Source: Undaria pinnatifida (lineage: Eukaryota; Sar; Phaeophyceae; Laminariales; Alariaceae). From it: a DNA stretch of 64,000 bases. The notes below the pieces were generated by a model. That model was given only the letters and a program-made list of their open reading frames with translations, ran no database searches and was not told where the DNA came from. Positions 35,749-47,009 of the stretch are shown here, in pieces; position 1 is the first letter of the stretch; each line of letters begins with the position of its first letter. Location of the stretch: positions 917,343-981,342 of the forward strand of contig JABAKD010000023.1 in assembly GCA_012845835.1 (NCBI GenBank), given 5' to 3'. The position numbers were made by a program, and so were the translations under genes.

Positions 35749-37156
35749 TATCGCTCGTGCTTAACCAGAACACCCTCAGCGAGCTTTGTCCCCTTCCGTA
35801 CGCGTTTCCCGCTTTGGGGGAGTTTCCTGACGTCGCACACAGGGACGCCAGATTGGGATTCACGGAATACGCATCCCTTGTAGGGACTGTGCGATCAGAC
35901 GTTCCTGGCACCATCCAAGAAGCACGGTCATTACCGGACGCAGCGAAATGGAACGCAGCTGCCGAACGCGAGATGGAAAGTCTCAACGACGGCAAAATCT
36001 ACAAACTCGTTCTGCGCTCAGCCGTCTAATCGGGAAGGAAGCGCATCAAAACCAAGGGGCATCGATCCCGTGCTTGTCGAGATTGGCTTCGTCGCACTCA
36101 AGTCAGACCCGTGCATGTATTTGTACGATCACAACACGGGGCCAAGATCTACCTGACTCTATACGTGGATAACCTTCTCCTGGCCCATAACGACTCTAAC
36201 CATATTTCGATGGTGAAAAGGAAGTTGCAAACGCGCTTCAAGATGATCGACATGGGGGAAGCATCTCTCGTACTCGGAATGGAAATCGAGAGGCATACTG
36301 CAAATCGATCCTTGAACGTTTCGGGATGTCGGACTGCAAGCCGACTAGTACACCTGGTTACGGCTGCGAAATCTCGAACAACCAGCCGGAGGTCACACGT
36401 CTAAACGAGGAGGAGACTAGCAAGTACCAGGGGATCGTCGGATCGTTCCTGTACATTGCGCAAGTGCTGAGGCATGACATCATGTACGCGACAGGCCAAC
36501 TGGCTCGCCCGATATCGACACCCAGCAAGGTGCACATGGTGGCGGCAAAGCATTCTCTTCGCTATCTTGCAGGAACGACCAACTTCAGCATCACCTACAC
36601 GAAAGATGGTTTTTAGCTCGCGACCTTCTCGGACTCGAACTGGGCAAACAACCATGACGACAGGGAGTCGACGTCAAGCTACGTGACGATGCTGGCAAAG
36701 GCTCCGATGAGCTTGAGGTCGGTGCTGCAAGGTCTGACTGCGATGTCCACCATGGAAGCGAGGCTGGTCGCGTCCGCCCTGGCGTTGAAGGAAGCAGTGT
36801 TTTGCGCAAACATGCTGACGGAGCTTGGATTCGGGAAGGAGTTTGCACAAAGGCCTGTGTACTGCGACAACACAGCTACCTTACATGCATTGGGCAACCG
36901 GCCATTAAGCTCGAGGACCAAGCACATCGCATTGCGCGTCTTCATTATCCGAGAGCTGGTAACGGAAGGGAGAATCTCCAACCATAACGTCCCGGCGGAG
37001 GGCAACCTCGCCGACATCGGTACAAAGCACTTCAAAAAGCATAGGTTCAAGCACCTTATTGACCTCATCAACAAGTTCGACGTCAACATGTTCACCACCG
37101 TCGAATTCAAAGAAAATGAGTTTTTTGTTTGTTTGACTCTGTCTGTTCGGAATTAG
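35694..37156 (+). pseudogene. Copia RT and RNase H, internally deleted
   Basis: The RT start is seen (EARSLPDAAKWNAAAEREM, SLNDGKIYKL). At about 36030-36075 the sequence jumps to IGFVALKSDPCMYLYD, so most of the fingers and palm, with the first catalytic Asp motif, are gone. A frameshift near 36130 precedes YVDNLLL, in which the second Asp of the YVDD box is Asn. Another frameshift near 36300 leads to SDCKPTSTP. RNase H follows: a TAG at 36614, then FSDSNWANN, STMEARLVAS, YCDNTATLH, SSRTKHIALR and NLADIGTKH. The end of the frame is at 37156. Confidence 0.85.
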
Positions 37157-37309
37157 CTTACACTTTTGATTTCGTTCGTAGGATTGAAACTCGAGGTTGG
37201 TTGTGTAGGAAACATTGAGTTTCATCACTTGGTGGAAACACGCATGGCACGCATTTTGTTTGCTCAAATTGATCATCATTAGGTTTGGTACAATTTGGAG
37301 CAACTTCCT

Positions 37310-37332
37310 TTGAGGAGGAGTCTTAAAGAAAA
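37310..37332 (+). other. Polypurine tract of the Copia element
   Basis: GAGGAGGAG followed by a short gap and AAAGAAAA lies directly before the right LTR. Such tracts prime plus-strand synthesis in LTR elements. The region 37157-37309 holds no gene. Confidence 0.55.
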
Positions 37333-37758
37333 TGTTAGCACATAGCCAGTACGAGTCAATGTTCAGTGGCTCTGCACTAGTACGTCGTAGATCAACGTAA
37401 GTGTGTTATGTGTCGGTTCGTATGTAACGTGCGTATAAATATGCGGAGGAATTACGTCTGTAGGATTCTCTATTGCCTTGACGAGTAGCTCACTCTCTCG
37501 TGTAGATCCTTCCGGATGGTCTAGCATCTTAACCATTATGATAATCTCCAGTACTCCACCAACTTCTGGACTCCTGTATAGTCTGCTGTTCGTCTGTGTG
37601 TGTTGGCCACATAAGCGCCAGCGTTTACAACATCTTCACATCTTCTCCTCAACACGGGAGCACTCGGGTCTTCTGGGCTATCCACTGGGCCGTGTCACCA
37701 AGCCGACTAGCGTCGGGGACACAGCCTCTCTTCCACCCTGCTGGGGTATACCATATCC
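37333..37758 (+). repeat. Right LTR
   Basis: It starts TGTTAGCACA, is about 426 bases long and pairs with 31292-31721. Differences are spread along its length, mostly transitions. Confidence 0.85.
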
Positions 37759-37999
37759 ATTATATGCAGGATTTAAGGAAACGCGTCGAACTGAGCAGTG
37801 GGAAAGAAAAGCATTCTTTAAATATTAAGTATCATGCAACGAGGAAAAAAAGGAAGTAAGCAGGACAATGAAAAAACACAAGAAACTACAATATGGCAAG
37901 TTTCGATGCCAGCACACGGGGTACTGGGAAATATATGCGACGTATGCTTCTTTCCTCATGACAAAAAGGAGATGCAAGGGTAAAGTGAAGGTACCTAAA

Positions 38000-39215
38000 A
38001 CACCAAAATGTGGTACTATAGCAAATGCCAAGACAGGCAGAATATAAAACGTGAGCATCATCCACAGAAAATAACGATAAAAGCTCCGAGCCGGTATAAA
38101 ACATGCCGGGTCGCCTGCCGCCATTGCACGTTGTGAGACCCACAGCTCACCCCCCGCGGCCGTGGCGCTACCGAGACTGCTGTCATTCAATACTCCTGTA
38201 ACACGGCTGTTTTTGCCTTCATGTACCTTGGTCGGTACGATATTCAATCATTTCAACCCCTATGCTCCACGGCAATACTTCGTGTCGTCCTTCATCTGCT
38301 TCTTCGCATAGTACCACCATTGCTGAACCCTGACGAAGAACGCCATTGCTCCATTGTAACCTGTCTGATCGTGTTGCCGGAACATGGCGAGATTCGAAAC
38401 AGCTTGTTTGCATCCGCGATAGGAGATTGCTGATTGTAGGGTACCATAATCAACCAGCGCGGGTGTTAACCTAGGCATGTCGATTGCGCTAGAAAGTATG
38501 GTTTGAGCGCTATAGGAGCTACGGCTATAAGTGATGTTTATATTACAGATCTCTATCGAGGAAATAAAAATCGTGTTTGTTTCTATGCATATCTTGTGGT
38601 ATCATACGACGACCGCGCCCCTCCCTTCCTGCTCGTAAAAAATTAACACATTTTATTATCCATTTAATGATCTGAAGCATACAAGGCATCGCCCGCATCA
38701 AGACAATACATTGTCAAACCGTGCAAGCCTGGATTTGCGCGTATGTTTAGTTTGCGGATCATGTCAAATACAAGTGCGACCCTGTAGACATGGCGTGAGT
38801 TTGCCCTCCAGTCATACAGCCTCGACCAAGCGCCCACGAGGCGTTCATAGCAGTCGGAGTAGCACGGGTGTTCGCGTCAGACCGTCCTAACGCGTTGTTG
38901 CAGTCCGTTCAGTGCCCGCTGCCGACCTGCCGGTCGCCTGCTATCCTTCACCATGTTATTGAGACAGGCCCCATCTCTGCCCCCCTTTCTGTGTTTCGTG
39001 TTCTCTATTCATGTTTATTCTGCTCCCTGCTTTCGGGTCCCTGCCCTCTGCTCTCTGCTCCCTCCTCGCTTCTCTCTGGTTTATCTCTGCAATGCTCCTA
39101 TTCTCCTCTTGCACGCAAGCATGCGGTGCAATGGGGAGTTAATGGCGGGTGAAGAGATGTGATTTGTCCTGTGTGGTACGCCGGGAATGTTAGTCGCCAA
39201 GTGCAAGGTGCAAAA
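38000..39215 (+). repeat. Direct repeat R of the L/R pair
   Basis: It aligns with 26990-28615 in the same orientation but lacks the minisatellite insert. It is followed at once by the satellite-like array. The minus-strand frame 38219-38413 contains RLQWSNGV, RQGSAMV and RHEVLP, the counterparts of a frame in L. Confidence 0.65.
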
Positions 39216-39364
39216 AAGAAACTCAATTTCAAGTCATAGGATGGGAGGTCGATTTTTTTTTTTTTTACACACAATCTGTCCAGAAGTGTTTTTGGTTTGC
39301 CATGTTATCTGTCCCGCTACATTATCAGTTTTCGCCGGGCAGGTACGAGGTACCGGGTCACGCG

Positions 39365-40425
39365 ATTAAAAAGGTATCACACACAGAGCGTATCCGACAC
39401 ATTAGCAAAATAAATGTCGGGGACTTTTGAATACGTCCAAACATAAGATTCGAAATTATTCCACGGGCCATATGAAATCACCTCCTACACTACTGCCTCC
39501 ACGAGCGAGGCAATAAGTTTCGTCTCCTTACGAAGACTAGTACCTCCCTTCCCTCCTTAGGGGCACCGACCTCCACATACCAGCAGCCCCCAACACCGAA
39601 TGAGGTACCAGATACCCCATCACACCAAACCAAAGAGATCAAGTATAGTTTATCTGACCCGTTGGGAAAAAAAAAAGACGGGTACATAAAAAAATATGTC
39701 GAACATTTGAAATTGCCCGACTGTTGGTAAGAAAGTTCTTTTTGCCCTCCTGCAACCACGAGCATGATACCCATCTTCGGCCCCTGAAGAAGAAGAATAC
39801 CAGGCCCCTTCTGCCCTTGTGGGCAGCGATATCCACATGCCAGACATGCCTACGATACCAGGCAGCGAGCGGCACTATTACACAGAGATAACACAAGTCG
39901 TCTCTGACCCGTTGGAGAAATAAATCACGGTTGCTGAAAAACTGTATACAACCAGGAAAATCGAAATACTTGCAAATCTACCCCCGGCCTATGGTAAGAA
40001 ATTTCCTTCTCCTTTCCTGCCACCACGAGCGAGACACCCATTATCGGCCTTCTACGAGGACACACACCTCCTTACTCACGTGGGTAGCGATATCCACATA
40101 CCACCCGGCCCCCATGGAGACCTCGGCATTTAGGTACGAAATGACTCTACTACACATAGTTCACACAGATTGTATCCGACCCGTTCAGAACATACCTGAC
40201 GGTTACTGTTCACATATACATCAGTCAAAATATTAGAGATACTTCCACAGACGATCGGAATCATACGTCTATGTTCTTGGCTCTACGAGCGAGAGACCCA
40301 AGATCGGCCGTGTTCCGAGAACACAAATCTCCCTCCTTCCGTAAAGGTGACGATCTTCTCATACCAGCAGGTCCTCACATCGAGAGCGGTGACAGGTAAA
40401 AAAATTCCAGCACCGAGTGACATTT
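39365..40425 (+). repeat. Satellite-like array, about 260-bp unit, four copies
   Basis: The motif TATCCGACCCGTTGG or a near version recurs at about 39393, 39652, 39901 and 40173, giving steps of 250-270 bases. Each unit also has CCACGAGCGAGACACCC and TATCCACATACCAGC. The same unit is found at 48935-49500. Confidence 0.75.
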
Positions 40426-42003
40426 TTGGCGCAACACATTACGATACACCAGGTTAGATTCATGACAAAGAGGGTTACTACTAGTGTCGCCCTCTGTATC
40501 GCATTAAATAATATCTTCGAGAGGCTACTGTTTCACAACGAGTACGTGGGACGACATTCTGCGGAGATTCGTCTTGTGGGGCATAATGATGAGAACCGTC
40601 TTCGTAACCTCATTACCGTGTGTGTTTTTTCATGTATTTCAAGGTACGTCTTACCCGCCCTTTTGGTTTCGTATTACCAAGGACATATAGATATTTTGCA
40701 TGTTGTTGTCACAAGACCAACCGGGTCATGCCCTCCGCCGTAGGTCTGCAGGCCGTGCAATGCCAATCAACGGAAAACAACGAGTTCGAGCCGGGCTGGT
40801 CTGCTTTTCGCCGCCGGTCAAGACCTTGGCAAATGTTGATTTCCGCAGACAACAGGTTACACCGAAACTCATTGCATCTAGCTGGCAATTCTCGATTTTG
40901 CCGTTGAATCTGCTTTTCCGAAGAACAACACCGAGCAATTAAGCAGTTTTATACGTTTTGATTTGCCTTAATCGCGGCCCAGTTCTATACTAGGTAGTAA
41001 AACCGGGTGATCCGTAGCAATAGCAGGTGGCAGAAAATGTGGGTCGGAAAGTGATGTGTCATTAACCCTAGCCGTAACATTGCGGAAGAATAATCTACGA
41101 TATCGTGGCCAGTGTACGCAATCATTTTTGAAATTGCAGAGTACAACAGCACTATTCAGCGGCGTGTTATGAAGTAATGATATGTTTGAACGAATATCGA
41201 ATGTTTTCTTCGCGGAATCTGGACTTGAGGGAGCGGTTGAATCGCCATACATACGCGGTACTGGTAAACCCAACATTGCATCCTTTAACGGTTCAGAACC
41301 GAGTTAATCATCTCAAGACAATAGCGGTGACCTATAATTCGCTCAAAAACTCTATCATGATCATACAAGTGCACTTGCAGGGGTGATATCGGGAGATACG
41401 AAAGAACTTAAATAAAGGCGAAATGAGTGGCGCAATGAATTTGATCCAAAATTCATTTTGTACAATGAGTGCCCACTCTTGTAATCGCTGGGCAGGCACT
41501 CTCCCACGGTCATCCACACAGCTACGATCACTCGTGTGCCAGCAAGCTACATTATACTGCGCATTCTTTACGGCTACTGGTAGGAGGTTTGCACAGCCAT
41601 CGCTATTGAGCGCGGTGTAAAATGTACAAAGACGGGAAGCGAATCACCAAATGCATACCTCGGTATCTTTATGAGGCCGCTACTGTTTTTAGGGCCCCTG
41701 CGGGGCCTCCGATAAACGGTGCCGCCGTGCATTTTCGCCAGAGCGCAAGGTTTACCACGCGGCAGTTGTCCAATTACCCCATACCAAGCCATTCTGCCAC
41801 CCGTACCCTTCGGCACGCATGAGTTGAAGAAACATTGGGTGAGAGAGACGGCCCCACAGCTGAGGGCAATGTTATGCGTCGCGTCACACGCTAGGGACGA
41901 AGGCCTCATGTTTTTCATGTCTTGGCACAAACTTCAAAGGCCCCCAGCGTATATTCTAAACCCGCCGTCCTCCGCGGTCGGCGTGGTTGAGAGAATTAGA
42001 GGG
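40426..42003. other. Gene-poor spacer
   Basis: No gene recognised. The open frames at 41574-41930 (-) and 41719-42318 (+) overlap, and the latter runs into a SINE copy. Neither has a known motif. Confidence 0.35.
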
Positions 42004-42278
42004 GTAGTAGTCCGTTTGACCACTCCCAAAAGGTCAACCAATAGCTTGCCCATAAAAAGCCCTTATCACACCCTCCCCCCTGAGTCGGCGGATTGGCCAG
42101 ATATTCGGGCAGACCTGTCAATATCAACGCAGTTTCGGTTGTCGCGGATACCTGGAACGAAAATTTTCAAGTTCGACATGGGCAAAGTGTACAACTGTTT
42201 AATATGGTGGATGCGGGATTTGAGGCCACGCCTCAAAAACCCATGGTATGTCGACGACGCTATTTGGCAAGGTATTAC
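42004..42278 (-). mobile_element. tRNA-derived SINE, copy A3
   Basis: Minus-strand A-box region ATAGCGTCGTCGACATACC (plus 42246-42263) and B-box remnant CCTCAAATCCCGC (plus 42213-42225). The body matches copy A1, including AAGTTCGACATG and CTGAGTCGGCGGAT. Confidence 0.6.
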
Positions 42279-42395
42279 GTGGTATAGGTGCGTTTTACCA
42301 CTTAAAAAGGTTAACTGATAACTTACCCATGCTAATCCATATAACACTCTCCCCCCCTGAAACGGCGGGATACCAGGCCCGTCGGATACTCGGAA
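42279..42395 (-). mobile_element. tRNA-derived SINE, copy A4, truncated
   Basis: It contains the tail block and CCTGAAACGGCGGGATACCAG, then stops where LINE reverse-transcriptase sequence begins. It joins A3 exactly as A2 joins A1. Confidence 0.5.
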
Positions 42396-43650
42396 AGCTT
42401 CTTGAAGCATATGACTCCGTCGACTGAACACTTCTGGGGGATGTTCATGCTCGTTTTGACCTGCCACCGTTTTTTGCTCGCCGTCATTCGCTGCATGCAA
42501 GCATGAGGACGGTTGGATGATGGAACGGTTCGGAAAAATCCTACATTGGGCAAGGTCTCAGGAAAGTTTACGTGCCCGCGCTACTGCTGTTCAAACACTT
42601 TTCACGACGGTTTTGCGTGTGTCCAACAAAACGCCTCCTCGCTGATGCAGTCTTCACGGACAACATGGTACAGCTCCAACGAAGTGAAGGAGCGACGCGA
42701 GAAGAAGAGCACTTCACGCACCGGCAAGGATTACGGGCGGAGGGGGGAGGGAGGGGAGGTAGTGCAGAGATTGTGGAGTATGCTGTGCGCTGACAATGCG
42801 GGCATCGTATCGCGATCATTACAAGGGCTCAAGAGGATGATGACGGTGTTCGTTTCTGTGTGGTCGACATTCAAGCTTACAGTCTCCGAGGCGAAAAAGG
42901 AGATCATGTCCCTGCAAACCAAAGGCAAGAGGAAGGTGTCGTTCACAATGTATGCTGCCGGGCAGGTGTACAAACAAATTATCGAGTTTGAGTAGTCGGG
43001 GGGGGGCTTTCGCCGCAGACAGAGACGATAGTACCGAAAAAACGCGCCGTCTTCAGAGGTCCTCGGCATTCTTCCAGCTGTACAAGAAAGACATCAATGA
43101 TTGCCCGGGTGTGCGACTTCGTTTGAAGGTGCTGTTGCTGAAATCCTAAATGGTCGAGCGACTACTTTACGGTTGCATGGCGTGTAGCCCGAACAAGCCT
43201 TACCATGACAGCCTATGACCAGTTCACCACTTCATGGTCATCCGATGCTTCAAATGGCCGGAATGGAAACGCAAGGACCACATGCTATCGTACACTGACG
43301 AGGTTGCCAAGACAGATTCCGAGAGTATGCCGTAGAGTGCGCAAAACAGAAAACTCTCTTTGCGGGATTCGTAGCAGGTACATGGGCAGAGCGTCCGCCT
43401 CGGAGGGTCAAGATTCGGGAGCTTGTTGCGAATAAGGGCTACACAGGGGGACAAGAAAAGGACTGGCTGGCTCACCAGAAGCAGGTTATGTCAAATGTCG
43501 GGTGAAGGACGCTATGAGGACGGGCAGATGGTTTTGACGACTTGAAGAGCGAGACGAGTTGTTCATGGGAAAACGTCATGACACAGGAGACGCAAAGCTG
43601 CAGAAAGACGCGCAAAAGCTACGGCATCGCCATCCAAAAACGGCGTCTCT
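42396..43650 (+). pseudogene. Non-LTR (LINE-type) reverse transcriptase, 5'-truncated and broken
   Basis: RT motifs appear in order across frames: AYDSVD at about 42408 (motif A, followed at once by a TGA), LDDGT, GQGLRKVYVPALLLF at about 42550 (motif B region), and MLCADNAGIVSRS at about 42780, in which the YADD box has become CADN. FKLTVSEAKKE and AAGQVYKQ follow, then CPGVRLRLKVLLLK and LLYGCMACSPNK (43108-43200), and LFAGFVAGTWAE with GGQEKDW (43340-43490). At least three frame changes and several stops separate these. No endonuclease domain is present. The enzyme would copy element RNA at the target site; this copy is dead. Confidence 0.8.
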
Positions 43651-43660
43651 GAGCGGTCGA

Positions 43661-43735
43661 TGGGAGGGGGGGGGGGGAGGCCGGGAAGGGGGGAGGGGGG
43701 TTGAAGAAGTGGAGGGGGGGGGGGGGGGGTGGAAG
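43661..43735 (+). repeat. G-rich tract
   Basis: Runs of 6-11 G separated by GA or GGAA. It follows the LINE remnant and could be part of its 3' region. Frames here are Gly- or Pro-rich artefacts. Confidence 0.7.
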
Positions 43736-43859
43736 AAGGGGATGAGGGGCGTCCTGCTGAAGAGACTAAAGTCTGGGGCTGGCCATCATCCTCTTGAAAT
43801 TTGAGGGCCTTCCAATGGCCGTCACAACATGGCGTATGACCGCGCTGACATCTTCGCAA

Positions 43860-46140
43860 TGTTTCGTTCTATCCCCAGTGTCTTTCATAATGCACTTGAT
43901 ACCATCTATTAGCCCTTATTGGTATTATTCAGCTCTTAGGGTCTTCTAGTCTGAATATTTTTTTCTTTTACTCTGCTTACTGCCTCTTTTTGTTTTTTAA
44001 TTTATGGCCTTTCTCGTCGTTCCTTTCCTCTTCGTTTTTCGCCTTCTTGCACTCTATTTCATTTAATATATATATATATATATATTCTCTTCTTGATGAT
44101 TTTATCAAATTGACTTGCGTTTGTAGTGCGCATGCTTTGTGGTGTGTACTGCGTGCAATATATACGTGGCAGTAATTATATATAGGCAAGCTGTATAGTC
44201 GGTTTATCCAAGCGCGACTAGTGAGACGTATGCACCAGTATGGACCTGGCAAATCGTAGGCAGAGTCCCAACACACAACTTCAGCGTTTTTTGTTGAGGC
44301 ATCAATTGCGTCAGCTGTGATATATGCGCGTATCACCTTCGCTTTGTGTGTGTATATTCTTTGGGGGATTCCTCGGCTCGAGAGTGACTGGAGCCTATCC
44401 TGTGGCCAGCGACTTGGTTATGCAATAATATATGATAACGACAACAATGGGCGGACCAGTCAATATCCAAGCGGTCTCGATTCCAGGGTATACCGGGGAG
44501 AGAATCCTTCGTGCTCGACGTAGGGAAAGTCTGAAAAAGTTCGAAAGAAAAGAAGTGAGCAGGCGGAAGAAACTAGGGCAGTTCGAAGGGAGATTGGCGT
44601 TCAATCGAAGGCAGTATCGTCTTCTCGATTACGACGTCAGATGGTCAGCTGAGGTCTCTCGCGTTTTGCGTGGGACTGGTGTGCTTCCGAGCTCTGAAAG
44701 TTAGATCCTGAGAAAATTGATCTCATCAGGGATTTTCCCCATGTTGTTATCGTTTGTCTAATATATGGACTCACGTCATCCTTTTCATAAAGTCAACGAC
44801 CTGCCTGAACCCGTCCTGCTCACGGACGATTGGTTTGATTGTCTTTTTGGAGCTGTATAATATTTCTTATCGTCTATCATAGAAAAAAAATCTTCGATCC
44901 TTTAGGAGACCACTAAAAACGGAATGGTTATCGTTCTGTTCAAGAATGTACTAAATCCTCCGCCACTCAACGATGTTTTTTTAGAGTATGACACTCACAC
45001 AAGTGTCATGTTTCGATTAAACGTGCTCCCTCTAGTATCAAATCCTTTCACCAATATTCATACAACATAATCCAAACATAATACCTTCCACCAAAACCTA
45101 GACCTCCGTTCATACATGCGACAACGCGCACATGTTGTTTGAAAGAATGACGAGATGGGGGTCTCGGTGAGGGCTTTGGTTGCATGTATGAAGTGGGTTA
45201 TATTTTTTAACTGGCGCAACACCACCGCTAGAAGGGTCATTTCGTTGTAGTGCCAACAGCAGCAAGGAACGCCTACGTAATGAAATTTGCCGCGAGGCTA
45301 GACAGGAATGTACCTATGCCTGAGCAGGAAAAATATCACAAAAGCTCCAAGTTTTATTGCCGGAATACATAGGTATTTCGCATTCATTCTGGCCTTTTGA
45401 TTACATTACCAGCACCTTATATCTACACTATTGTTGTATGGTACGTCACAATTCGTTGTAAAGGGCGATGCTACGGTACAGTAAGCCTGCACTTATTGCG
45501 AGGCTTAATAAGCTGTCTTTCGCAGGGCTATGTCACCCTTGACATACAATACGAGCAGGCTATATTTAATTTTTTCCATGAAATATCTCCGTGCCATCGC
45601 ACCCCCTAATATATACGTAAACTGGTTGCTGTCGTCAGTTGGCGCCGACGCTGTGTGCCATTGAACATATATCGTGGTTGGCGTGGGTTTATATTGACCC
45701 TTAAAAACTTGCAAATCAATGCGGCGGGGGGGTGTCAACATGATTTATATGTACAATACTTGAAATAAATTGTTGGGGGTGGGGAACCCTTACGTTCGCA
45801 CAAAGGGAACGACCGCATCACGTAGAGTCAATAAGGTAAGGCGCCCACGAGGCAGCTTCGTAGTAATGCGAACGGCTCTGTGTGGATTGTTCACATCAGC
45901 AAATGGAGGTACTCCTTGTCGCTGTCATTCTCGCATACAAGAAACTTGGTACAGGGTGTAGACGTCCTCCTGAGGGTAGCGGTCCTTGGAATCAAATGTA
46001 CTTCTCGTGCGGCTTGATGAACGTCCTACGGCGTTTCGATCTTCGTGAAAGCAATGTCTGCCTTGTTTAATGAAAATCGAACATGCTCTGTCACGGCGTA
46101 GTTGCAATGCGAGGGTTTATGGTCAATCGAGTACACGGCC
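43860..46140. other. Gene-poor spacer
   Basis: No gene recognised. It includes a (TA)n run at 44066-44085 and a fragment of the family A SINE body at 44435-44545 (GTCAATATCCAAGCGGTCTC and GGGAAAGTCTGAAAA). Confidence 0.4.
44435..44545 (-). mobile_element. SINE family A, body fragment
   Basis: Alignment with A1 and A3: GACC(A/T)GT(C)AAT(A)T, then CCAGGG(T)ATACC, TTCG...CGAC and AAAGTCTGAAAA. The tRNA-like head and the tail are absent. Confidence 0.4.
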
Positions 46141-46146
46141 GTTCAC

Positions 46147-46278
46147 AAACTGAGTACACTGCCTATTCACTCCCCCCATCGCCCGTACGCATGGTCATAC
46201 CACTCATTCCGTGTACTCCCCATTCACTCCCCCCATCGCCCCTACGCATGGTCATACTACTCATTCCGTGCACAAACT
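46147..46278 (+). repeat. 57-bp tandem repeat upstream of a TATA-like box
   Basis: Two copies (46165 and 46222) of a unit containing ATTCACTCCCCCCATCGCCC and CGCATGGTCATAC(C/T)ACTC. They are bracketed by two copies of CACAAACTGAGTA(C/A)AC, so a third partial unit is present. It lies about 70-180 bases before a TATA-like sequence. Confidence 0.75.
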
Positions 46279-46342
46279 GAGTAAACCTCGCCCCCTATTT
46301 CCTACACACGACGGATGACATGTCGAAGTGTCGCAGCCGGGC

Positions 46343-46350
46343 TATAAAAA
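46343..46350 (+). promoter_or_regulatory. TATA-like box
   Basis: TATAAAAA in a GC-rich context (GGGCTATAAAAAGAG), with TCAGTT about 25 bases downstream as a possible initiator. The next open frame (46460-46678) has no ATG at its start and no known motif, so the transcript, if any, is unidentified. Confidence 0.35.
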
Positions 46351-46730
46351 GAGTGGTAGTCTGTGTCAGTTCTCTGTACCATCGTTTTCGAAAAGCTAAA
46401 CGGCGACTCAACCACAGCCGTCAGGAATTCAGAAATATCATCGAGCCAGAGCACGGATCGTGTTGAATTTCCAACTAATTTTCATAGGCAGTAGTAGTGC
46501 CTTCAAAGGCTACGACTTATCGTTGACTACTACATCTATATCAAAAAAAATCATTCGAAACATTACCCATAGTAAGTCTCAACTGTTTAATGAAAAGTGG
46601 GTATGGGTATATCATGTGGGGCGGTATATCACCCTCGATTTAGTACATACACCACCCCCGTCATATAATAATACCTAAAATACCCTTGGTAAATTATATT
46701 TTTCCCGCCATAAAAGTTAGCCTGAAGCGT

Positions 46731-47009
46731 TTAAGGTAGGTGGGGAATGGGAAGGTTGTGCTCGGTTTGAGCATGGCCGAATTGATATGACATATAGAAC
46801 ATCGCACCGTTACTCTGCCAAGACGGAGGACGTCCGCCTTTCACCATTCTGGCAGAAATCGCTTGCACCAAGGGCGAGACGAGGTCAGGTGTTCGACCAG
46901 TCGTAGGAAGAGTGATCTGCATATTGCCAAGAGCTTGTCGTAGGACGAACTTCTGCACGTTTTGTCTTCTCTTATTCTTATGCATGACAGCACCAATGAG
47001 TTGAACTGT
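46731..47009 (-). pseudogene. Unidentified protein fragment, copy 1
   Basis: On the minus strand LIGAVMHKNKRRQNV, LGNMQITLP, LVQAISARMVK and a further 40 residues can be read to the stop at 46731. About 60% of bases match 59515-59940, in the same strand and order. The protein similarity is clear (LIGAV, VLxxxLGxMQ, SAxxVK). I do not recognise the family. A stop lies just before LIGAV in this frame, so this may be an exon or the remains of a gene. Confidence 0.5.

Larger units (their letters stand above)
31292..37758 (+). mobile_element. Ty1/Copia LTR retrotransposon, defective
   Basis: An element of about 6.5 kb with two LTRs, PBS, gag, protease, integrase, RT, RNase H and a purine tract. 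Integrase precedes RT, which is the Copia order. The coding region has at least six in-frame stops, three frameshifts and an RT deletion, so it cannot move by itself. No matching 5-bp target duplication is visible (GGAAA versus TTATA), and the LTRs differ at many positions, so the insertion is old. Confidence 0.9.
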
